Below are positions 1-4,944 of a stretch of DNA of 10,326 bases, piece after piece. A program made the translations under genes and the position numbers. The notes below the pieces were generated by a model. The model saw only the letters and a list, made by a program, of their open reading frames with translations, was not told the origin of the DNA and searched no databases. The stretch comes from JBFJVZ01 sp041623895 (lineage in GTDB: Bacteria; Planctomycetota; Planctomycetia; Pirellulales; Pirellulaceae), in contig JBFJVZ010000293.1 of assembly GCA_041623895.1 (NCBI GenBank), positions 1 through 10,326 on the forward strand. The letters are read 5' to 3'. Positions within the stretch are counted from its first letter, which is position 1, and the number at the start of each line of letters is the position of its first letter.

Positions 1-265
1 AGTTGTTTGGCAACGGCGAACGATTGAGCGACATAGTCAATCGACAATCGATAAACGTCGAGTCGATCGTGGTCGAAGATCGGTTCTCTCATTTGTGCCC
101 CATTCCGAGTACGAATACCGGCTGCGCCTGAGTACGAGTACGATTTCTTACACGCCAGAACGTATTGATTCTCCCGGATATTGCCGGGCGTACTCCCCGT
201 TTTGGGACTTATTCCTTCCTGGGAGATATTTTTATCTTCCGGGTAGTTTGTGGTCAATTATTTGC
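1..265. other. Intergenic stretch with a short GAGTACGA-type repeat
   Basis: I find no convincing gene here. A plus-strand frame stays open from position 2 to a TGA at 287-289, but its predicted peptide (compositionally odd, with SEYEYR and LSTSTIS runs) looks like translated repeat DNA rather than a protein. The notable feature is a degenerate repeat between about 106 and 144, where GAGTACGA occurs in two versions (gagtacgaat, gagtacgagtacga) separated by about 15 bases. Similar tyrosine/glutamate-rich spurious peptides are, to my recollection, common from Rhodopirellula intergenic DNA. No promoter, terminator or RNA gene is recognisable. Confidence 0.4.
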
Positions 266-559
266 TTACGATTCCGCGCTAAAATGTGACGGCATCTCCG
301 GGGTGTTGAGTTCGGATGCGGTGCTGAATTGGGGCAAATCAGGGGCTTTGGAGGCCACGGTTTGTCGTCATCGGGATGACGATGATGAGCGTGGTAGGAT
401 TTCGCGTTCCCAAAGTTTCGATTTGACAAAGTCAAGCCTCTGTTGTTTGGCTGGCAGCATTGCGGTGAGCTGGTTGAGCTGGATTTCCTTTCGCACGGCG
501 GTCTCAGTTCGCGTTGCTGGAACGCGAATCAGGAGGGGGCTGGCCGGAAGTCGCGGCAA
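266..559 (-). pseudogene. Unrecognised ORF interrupted by an in-frame TGA
   Basis: A minus-strand frame opens with ATG at 559 and reads about 63 residues (with VRKEIQLNQLTAMLPAKQQ and KSKLWEREILPR) to a TGA at 370-368. The same frame then continues without a stop for another 33 codons (including APDLPQFSTASELNTPEM) to a TAA at 268-266. The part after the TGA looks as protein-like as the part before it, so a TGG-to-TGA nonsense change in a protein of about 97 residues is plausible. The first half is rich in Lys, Gln, Glu and Leu and may be helical. Its 5' end overlaps the 3' end of the neighbouring minus-strand ORF by 56 bases, suggesting the two were once translated together. I do not recognise a family. 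Given the recombinase remnant upstream, I infer that it is accessory cargo of a decayed mobile element. It could also be a genuine short protein ending at 368. Confidence 0.35.
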
Positions 560-811
560 GCTCGTCGATCAGACGCCTGAGCTGCACAAGAGCCTGCACT
601 TGGACCAGCGCTGTGTTGTGAATCTCAACACGGGCACAAGCTGCTTCATCGAGCATCCAGCAAGGAACAACGATCTGCGGCTCTGGCTCTTCGCGCGGAT
701 CGGATGAAGTACGTTCAAGACGAACCAAAACAGCGGGTGTCTCACCCCGCTTCGAGGACCTCAACACAGAGACCCAGCGCTGAAAGAACGGTGAAAACGA
801 TAAACGATCTT
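504..811 (-). pseudogene. Small mobile-element accessory protein-like gene, probably frameshifted
   Basis: Minus-strand reading from about 790 to 504 gives a credible protein: SPFFQRWVSVLRSSKRG, then VLVRLERTSSDPREEPEP, then QIVVPCWMLDEAACARV, then ALVQVQALVQLRRLIDEL, ending in a Pro/Ser-rich tail. The order (FHPFF-like start, beta-rich centre, W-M-x-D-x-x-x-C motif, leucine-rich 'LxxLRxLID' end) resembles the short Y4bD/Y4pK-type (DUF5372-like) proteins carried beside transposases and recombinases. That assignment is from memory and weak. The frame remains open upstream to an ATG at 899, but that segment runs antisense to the recombinase remnant. The adjacent frame upstream reads IVYRFH, so adding one base near 790/791 would give IVYRFHPFFQRW, the expected family start. 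I therefore think one base has been lost and the true start is gone. The 3' end overlaps the next minus-strand ORF by 56 bases. Confidence 0.4.
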
Positions 812-828
812 CGCCGTCCCGAGTTGGT

Positions 829-930
829 GGGCAGTGTGCGGATAGGTTGCGCCACAGTTTCGCGACGCACATGTTGGAAGATGGGGCGGACATCCGCACG
901 GCGAAGCGATTAGGCGACCGACTGGTTTAA
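829..930 (+). pseudogene. Tyrosine recombinase (integrase) C-terminal remnant
   Basis: The plus strand from 847 reads LRHSFATHMLEDGADIRT, a near-perfect match to the box II region of XerC/XerD, phage and integron-type tyrosine recombinases (LRHSFATHLLEDGADIRTVQELLGH in many members). The catalytic arginine of the H-x-x-R motif is present, but the preceding His is Asp, and the downstream 'LLGH' is read as RLGD with His replaced by Asp. The frame stops at 928-930, before any catalytic tyrosine. Upstream of about 829 the sequence no longer looks like a recombinase and passes into an oppositely oriented accessory-type ORF. This is therefore an inactive fragment of roughly 30 codons, not a gene. 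Its TAA lies on the palindrome TTAA (927-930), which also provides the minus-strand stop of coaC, so the debris abuts coaC exactly. Recognition of the motif is firm. The parent family is not resolvable. Confidence 0.75.
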
Positions 931-1487
931 TCGGCAGCGGCCAGCATCGATTCTGCTGCTTGCAAGATTGCCTCCGGTTCACTCATGCGGCCGTCACCGC
1001 TGAGGCGACAGCTGAGCCAACCGCTATCGGGACCGATTACTTGGCAACCATCCTCGCGGAGCCGATCAAGGTTTCTTTGCACGGCCGGTTTGCTCCACAT
1101 CGCCGAACTCATCGCCGGAGCCAACAAGACAGGACATTCCACTTGCAAGTACAACGTGCTGACGAGGTCGTCGGCGATGCCGCCGGCGAATTTGGCCAAC
1201 AGGTTGGCCGTTGCCGGAGCCACGATCAGCAAATCCAAGTCACGGGCCACTTCAATGTGCGTTCCCAGTGGATAGGCGGTGTCAAACATACCAGTGGCAA
1301 CTGGTCGTCCGGAAAGTGCTGCGAAGGTAGCCGCACCGATGAACTGGCTTGCCGAGTTCGTCATGGCGGTGCGAACATTGTGGCCGGCTTGGACCAGACG
1401 GCTACACAGCACGGCAGATTTGTAGGCGGCAATCCCGCCGCCCACGGCAAGCAAAATTGCTCGCCCTGGTTCGCTCATCGGATTCAC
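927..1487 (-). CDS. coaC: Phosphopantothenoylcysteine decarboxylase (stand-alone CoaC-type flavoprotein)
   Basis: An FMN-dependent HFCD-family enzyme that decarboxylates 4'-phosphopantothenoylcysteine to 4'-phosphopantetheine in cytoplasmic coenzyme A synthesis. The 186 residues cover only the decarboxylase domain: the glycine-rich N-terminus GRAILLAVGGGIAAYKSA (9-26), the active-site His77 in GTHIEVAR, the FMN-site APATANLLAKFAGGIADDL (90-108), the substrate-clamp motif APAMSSAMW (123-131) and Cys160 in SGWLSCRLSGDGRM. The family's PxMNxxMW motif has Asn in the position where this protein has Ser127, a possible activity change. The ligase half (CoaB), fused in most bacteria, is absent and no coaB follows. 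The start is GTG at 1487; an ATG three codons in (1478) is an equally good alternative, and neither has a clear Shine-Dalgarno. It follows rpoZ by 78 bases, as coaBC does in many bacteria. Other flavoproteins of the family (UbiX/EpiD-like) are less likely given this context. Confidence 0.9.
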   Translation of the reverse strand: MNPMSEPGRAILLAVGGGIAAYKSAVLCSRLVQAGHNVRTAMTNSASQFIGAATFAALSGRPVATGMFDTAYPLGTHIEVARDLDLLIVAPATANLLAKFAGGIADDLVSTLYLQVECPVLLAPAMSSAMWSKPAVQRNLDRLREDGCQVIGPDSGWLSCRLSGDGRMSEPEAILQAAESMLAAAD

Positions 1488-1515
1488 TCATGGGGATGTT
1501 GTAGGCAGCGCGAAA

Positions 1516-1543
1516 GGAGGGCTTGGCGGGAGCCTCGCCCTCC
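1516..1543 (-). terminator. Stem-loop between rpoZ and coaC, possible terminator or dispersed repeat
   Basis: On the minus strand GGAGGGC (1543-1537) and GCCCTCC (1522-1516) form a perfect 7-bp GC-rich stem around a 14-base loop, followed by TTTCGCG. The inner bases GGCGAGGCTCCCGCC can form an alternative nested stem. Position just after the rpoZ stop suits an attenuating terminator, but the T run is only three bases long. Very similar 'GGAGGGCGAGGCTCCCGCC' strings recur in planctomycete intergenic DNA as I remember it, so it may instead be a dispersed repeat. Confidence 0.4.
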
Positions 1544-1565
1544 CAAGTGCAAGACGCTAGCCCTC

Positions 1566-1844
1566 TTACAGATCGGCGGCCTCCAGGTCGGGACCTTCGG
1601 CGGCGGCCACGGTAGCGTCCAAGTCCAACTGCGCGACGACTTCGACTTCACTATCCATGTTCAAGACAATTTTGTCCTCGACGATTTCCTTCAGCACGAT
1701 CGTCATCTTGTCATGCGTGTCAGCGTTGACCAGTGCGCGGCTACCTTGATTGAGCTGCACCAGCCGTTTTTGGATCAAGGTGCTAAGCTTGAATCGACCG
1801 CCCACTTTGTTGACGATTTCTTCTTCTTTTAGTTCTTCGAGCAT
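1566..1844 (-). CDS. rpoZ: DNA-directed RNA polymerase omega subunit
   Basis: The small omega subunit that latches onto the beta-prime C-terminus and assists RNA polymerase assembly. The protein has 92 residues from the ATG at 1844: MLEELKEEEIVNKVGGRFK, then LSTLIQKRLVQLNQGSRALV, the family's conserved N-V-GGRFxLxxLIxKR helix region, and an Asp/Glu/Ala-rich C-terminal tail. The frame is open further upstream to an ATG at 1880, but that would add 12 residues overlapping gmk more deeply. The 1844 start is preceded by AAAAGGAAAA, a good Shine-Dalgarno about eight bases away, and matches the family's usual beginning, so I prefer it. It overlaps the gmk stop by 16 bases (1829-1844) in a different frame, which implies translational coupling. 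The gmk-rpoZ order is widely conserved and supports the call despite the divergent sequence. Confidence 0.85.
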   Translation of the reverse strand: MLEELKEEEIVNKVGGRFKLSTLIQKRLVQLNQGSRALVNADTHDKMTIVLKEIVEDKIVLNMDSEVEVVAQLDLDATVAAAEGPDLEAADL

Positions 1845-2437
1845 TGATGGTTTTCCTTTTTGTCGTTCAAGATTTGGCAAATCTCGGCAACGGCGTTTTC
1901 GACCGTGCCGTTAATGATTTCGTATTGGTAGTGATGCAGAAACCGCATTTCCTCGCCCGCGGTTTCCAGTCGGCGTGTGATCTCTGATTCTGTCTCGGAA
2001 CCTCGGGCTCGGAGCCGTTTTTCCAGCTCATCCATGCTGCCGGGGTGGATGAATAAAGTAACTGGAGCGAATTCTTTTTGCTCAAGAATCGCCGTCGCTC
2101 CCTGCACATCTATCTCCAAAACTACCCACTTGCCCGCATTTAGGCCAGAGACGACCTGCTCGCGGAGGGTTCCGTACCAATGACCCTGGCCGAAAACCTC
2201 CTTACATTCCAAAAAGGCGCCCTCTTCCCTGAGCCGGGCGAATTCGGCATCTGAGATGAATTGGTAATCTTTTCCGTCGACTTCTCCCGTTCGTGGCGAG
2301 CGGGTTGTCGCAGAGACGCTCAGCTGCAGCGGGAGCGAGCAATCTTGCAGCAATTTGCCAACCACCGTCGATTTTCCGGCACCGCTGGGGCCCGAAATGA
2401 TGATCAATCGTCCGACAATTGGCTTGTCCACGGCCAC
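1829..2437 (-). CDS. gmk: Guanylate kinase
   Basis: Converts GMP and ATP to GDP and ADP, an essential step in guanine nucleotide supply in the cytoplasm. The 202 residues are full length for the family. Visible motifs: P-loop GPSGAGKST (16-24), GMP-binding segment SVSATTRSPRTGEVDGKDY (40-58) with the conserved Arg/Thr pair, E78 region ECKEVFGQGHWYGT, LEIDVQGA (107-114), and the LID region RLRARGSETESEITRRL (141-157) with its catalytic arginines. The start is GTG at 2437, five bases after the yicC stop; a second in-frame GTG at 2431 is an alternative. The Shine-Dalgarno is weak, as expected for a coupled operon gene. The last residues (KKENHQCSKN) overlap the start of rpoZ. The yicC-gmk-rpoZ order is standard in bacteria. 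Certain. Confidence 0.96.
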   Translation of the reverse strand: MAVDKPIVGRLIIISGPSGAGKSTVVGKLLQDCSLPLQLSVSATTRSPRTGEVDGKDYQFISDAEFARLREEGAFLECKEVFGQGHWYGTLREQVVSGLNAGKWVVLEIDVQGATAILEQKEFAPVTLFIHPGSMDELEKRLRARGSETESEITRRLETAGEEMRFLHHYQYEIINGTVENAVAEICQILNDKKENHQCSKN

Positions 2438-2442
2438 ACCCG

Positions 2443-3369
2443 CTATTCGAGATTTTGGACCAGTTCACGCATCCGCTCAATGGCACATTTGATTTCGACG
2501 ACTTGCCCCGAGATTTCCGCATCGGCGGACTTGCTGCCGATCGTGTTGGTTTCGCGGAACATTTCCTGAATGATGAAATCGAGTTTTCGGCCAGCCGGTT
2601 CCGGCCCGTCCCCCGATGCGGCCGATCCGCCCAGCGCGTCAAGAAACATATCCAGGTGGCTTACCAGTCGTGTGATTTCTTCATTGATGTCAGCGCGATC
2701 TGCGTAAATCTGCACCTCGCGCAACAAGTCGACGGAATCGACCTTCAGGTCATTCTCGGCCAGCGCCCTCTGGATCTTGGATTCCAACCGGGAGCGATAA
2801 GCGTCAATTGTTCTCGGTGCCAGTTTGGCGATATTGCCGACACGCTCACGAATCTGGTCGCATTCGGCGCGGAGTGTCACCGACATGTTGGCGCCTTCGG
2901 CGGCCCGCATTTCATTCAGGTTGTCGATCGTTTGCAGAATCGTTTTTTCCACCAGTTCCCACAGCGGGCCGTCGTTGTCTTGTTTTTCTCGGTCGGCAAC
3001 GATCACGCCGGGTAACATCATCAGCGCCGACAGGTCGATCGAGGCATTGCCGCCGATCGCTCGCTGCGTTTGTTCGAGTTGCCGGTAGTAGGCTTGCAAG
3101 ACGTCGGCATCGATTCGCGGCAAATCTTTGTTGGCTGGTCGATGCCACGAGACCGTCATATAGATGCTTCCGCGGCGAATCAATTTTCTGATCAGCGACT
3201 CGATGCGGCTTTCCATGGTCGTCAGTGGATCGCTGGTGCGAAGCACACACTTGAATCCACGGTTGTTGACGGTGCGGACTTCGACCGACACCGTTCCGAC
3301 ATCACCTTGCTGGCTGGCATGACCTTGACCGGTCATGCTGCGCACGCCATGGGCTGAGGATTTACTCAT
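2443..3369 (-). CDS. yicC: YicC/YloC family endoribonuclease
   Basis: A 308-residue member of the YicC/YloC family, reported in E. coli and Bacillus to be a metal-dependent endoribonuclease involved in RNA turnover. It has both family halves. At the N-terminus are SMTGQG (11-16), EVRTVNNRGFK (30-40) and the hydrophobic LIRRGSIYMTVSW segment. The C-terminal DUF1732 part carries ADINEEITRLVSHL (226-239), GRKLDFIIQEMFRETNTIGS (260-279) and VVEIKCAIERMRELVQNLE at the end, including the conserved Glu, His and Asp/Glu residues. It is slightly longer than the usual ~290 residues because of a Gly/Ser/Ala-rich insert (about 246-257). The ATG at 3369 is nine bases after the secG stop, with no strong Shine-Dalgarno. 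Followed by gmk after five bases, the classic yicC-gmk pair. It is also found under the older description 'stress-induced protein'. Confidence 0.93.
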   Translation of the reverse strand: MSKSSAHGVRSMTGQGHASQQGDVGTVSVEVRTVNNRGFKCVLRTSDPLTTMESRIESLIRKLIRRGSIYMTVSWHRPANKDLPRIDADVLQAYYRQLEQTQRAIGGNASIDLSALMMLPGVIVADREKQDNDGPLWELVEKTILQTIDNLNEMRAAEGANMSVTLRAECDQIRERVGNIAKLAPRTIDAYRSRLESKIQRALAENDLKVDSVDLLREVQIYADRADINEEITRLVSHLDMFLDALGGSAASGDGPEPAGRKLDFIIQEMFRETNTIGSKSADAEISGQVVEIKCAIERMRELVQNLE

Positions 3370-3378
3370 GCAGGTCGC

Positions 3379-4086
3379 TTAGTTTTCACCGGCGTCAGTG
3401 GCTGAAGCGGACTTGCCATCCGCCGCTTCTTGATCGGGCGGTGAGCTCTCACTACTCTGATCCGGTGACGGTGATTTTTCGTCTGGCGACAACTGCTGTT
3501 CGTTTGATTTCGACTCAGCTGATTCCGGCTCAGCCGTCGTCCCTGCATCACTGTCAGAAGTTGACTCACCGGCCGCCGGCTGCTGACTGCCCTCGCCGGA
3601 TGCTTTATCCGTGGACTCCTCAGACGCGTTCTCGCTGGACTCCTTGGGTACGAGCTCTACCGATGGAGTTTCGCCTGGAGTGGTCGTGCTGCCGGGGTCG
3701 CTCAGCCCGCTCAGTCCCGAGCCGCCTGATGTTCCCGTCGGTTTGGGGATCACAATGCCGGTGGCTTCACTCTCTTCAATCTCGTCGCCGGGACCGGCCT
3801 TGACGGTCGTGGGCATCGCGGTGGAGGGTGCATGGGTTCCCAGCAGCCACATCGTGAAGGCACAGGTAAATCCCCAGATTGACGCGACCACGATCGTGAT
3901 CACGGTGAAGGTGTCACCGGCTTTGCTGCCAAAGGCGCTCTGTCCACCAGGTCCACCCAGGGCTCCGGTCAAGCCGCCGCCTCGTCCCCGTTGAACCAAC
4001 ACCAACAAGATCAGGAAGACCGACAGAAATCCCATTAACCAGCCCAGCAGGGTGCCAGCAAGAGATGCGAAAATGAGTGTGTTCAT
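3379..4086 (-). CDS. secG: SecG preprotein translocase subunit with a long acidic C-terminal extension
   Basis: The inner-membrane SecG subunit of the SecYEG export channel. Residues 1-85 are a normal SecG: a first membrane helix at about 5-31 (FASLAGTLLGWLMGFLSVFL onward), the signature glycine-rich loop RGRGGGLTGALGGPGGQSAF (33-52) followed by GSKAGDTF, and a second helix at about 61-83. The usual protein ends near here at 70-110 residues. This one continues to residue 235 with a low-complexity tail dominated by Ser, Glu, Asp, Thr, Pro, Gly and Ala, almost without hydrophobics, so probably disordered. With the topology known for E. coli SecG, the tail would lie on the outer (periplasm/paryphoplasm) face. 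The start at ATG 4086 lacks a strong Shine-Dalgarno. It is separated from tpiA by 102 bases with a strong hairpin, and from yicC by nine bases. The SecG call is firm; the tail's role is unknown. Confidence 0.9.
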   Translation of the reverse strand: MNTLIFASLAGTLLGWLMGFLSVFLILLVLVQRGRGGGLTGALGGPGGQSAFGSKAGDTFTVITIVVASIWGFTCAFTMWLLGTHAPSTAMPTTVKAGPGDEIEESEATGIVIPKPTGTSGGSGLSGLSDPGSTTTPGETPSVELVPKESSENASEESTDKASGEGSQQPAAGESTSDSDAGTTAEPESAESKSNEQQLSPDEKSPSPDQSSESSPPDQEAADGKSASATDAGEN

Positions 4087-4120
4087 TGAATTGTCTATCG
4101 CTATTGATGTGGGCCGAGTT

Positions 4121-4174
4121 GTCCCAAGTCGGCGGCTATCGGTTCTTTTTCAAAAATCTATGCCGACTTGGGAC
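4121..4174 (-). promoter_or_regulatory. Perfect 13-bp inverted repeat between tpiA and secG
   Basis: GTCCCAAGTCGGC at 4121-4133 is perfectly repeated in inverse as GCCGACTTGGGAC at 4162-4174, with a 28-base AT-rich spacer containing TTTTTGAAAAA, itself self-complementary. Transcribed from the minus strand it lies just after the tpiA stop and about 35 bases before the secG start. There is no T run after the second arm, so it is not a classic intrinsic terminator. An mRNA processing/stability hairpin, an attenuator or a small insertion element scar are all possible. No protein-binding site can be named. Confidence 0.55.
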
Positions 4175-4188
4175 CAGCCGGCCTGCGA

Positions 4189-4944
4189 TCATGCGGCGTT
4201 GATGATCGCAACAAAGTCATCCACTTTAAGGCTTGCCCCGCCGACCAGGGCTCCATCGATATTCGGTTGCCCCAGCAATTCCTTGGCATTGCCCGGCTTG
4301 ACGCTGCCCCCGTACTGGATGCGGATTTGAGCGGCCACGTCGTCGGTGAACAATTCACCCAGCAGTTTGCGAATGAACGCGTGGACTTCTTCGGCTTGCT
4401 CGGGCGTGGCCGTTTTGCCGGTACCAATGGCCCAGACGGGTTCGTAGGCGATCACAATTCCCGCCGCTCGAACTTCGTCCAAACCCTTGAGTGAACCGCG
4501 AAGCTGTGTTTCCACCACCTTTTCGGTGTTGCCCGCTTCGCGATCTTGCAGCGTTTCCCCCACACAAACGATGGGGATCAAATTACCGGCCAGAGCAGCG
4601 TGCAGTTTTTCGCTGACCTGCTGGTCGGTCTCGCCCATCAACGCACGGCGTTCGCTGTGGCCGAGGATCGCGAATCGACAACCAACATCGGTCAGCATCG
4701 CCGCGTTGACTTCGCCCGTGAAGGCACCGTCGTCGGCAGGATAAAGATTCTGGGCGCCCAGTTCGACGGGTGTGCCGGCGACAGCATCGGCGACGACAGC
4801 CAGATAAACTAAGGGCGGGCACAACGCGACTTCGGTGTCCAGGTTTTCGCCCACCGCATCGACCACGCCAGCGGCGAGCGCGGCGGCCGATTCGGCGCGT
4901 GTGTTCATTTTCCAGTTACCAGCAATCAGGGTTCGACGGCTCAA
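4189..4944 (-). CDS. tpiA: Triosephosphate isomerase
   Basis: Interconverts dihydroxyacetone phosphate and glyceraldehyde 3-phosphate in glycolysis and gluconeogenesis. The 251 residues form a complete TIM barrel: GNWKMN (9-14) with catalytic Lys12, ILGHSERR (93-100) with electrophile His96, VIAYEPVWAIGTGKTATPEQ (164-183) with catalytic base Glu168 and the mobile loop 6, IQYGGSVKPGN (209-219) and the phosphate-gripping DGALVGGASL (230-239). The start codon is TTG at 4944. No ATG lies before Met13 inside the active-site GNWKMN, so the TTG must be used or the enzyme would lose its catalytic lysine region. GGAGA seven bases upstream is a good Shine-Dalgarno. The TTG overlaps the TGA of the preceding DAHP synthase gene (TTGA, 4944-4941), indicating translational coupling. 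Next comes a hairpin and secG; a tpiA-secG pairing is common in bacteria. Confidence 0.98.
   Translation of the reverse strand: MSRRTLIAGNWKMNTRAESAAALAAGVVDAVGENLDTEVALCPPLVYLAVVADAVAGTPVELGAQNLYPADDGAFTGEVNAAMLTDVGCRFAILGHSERRALMGETDQQVSEKLHAALAGNLIPIVCVGETLQDREAGNTEKVVETQLRGSLKGLDEVRAAGIVIAYEPVWAIGTGKTATPEQAEEVHAFIRKLLGELFTDDVAAQIRIQYGGSVKPGNAKELLGQPNIDGALVGGASLKVDDFVAIINAA

Noticed and set aside
165..707. Plus-strand open frame of 180 codons
   Set aside because: Antisense to two minus-strand ORFs that look more protein-like, with mixed composition and no recognisable motif.
960..1832. Plus-strand open frame of 290 codons
   Set aside because: Runs antisense across both coaC and rpoZ, which are recognised by family motifs; its sequence has no protein-like features.
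2419..3015. Plus-strand open frame of 198 codons
   Set aside because: Antisense to yicC, whose conserved C-terminal motifs leave no doubt about the coding strand.
4121..4174. Intrinsic terminator after tpiA
   Set aside because: The stem is strong, but the second arm on the minus strand is followed by aactcggcc with no T-tract and the loop is 28 bases; listed as a regulatory inverted repeat instead.
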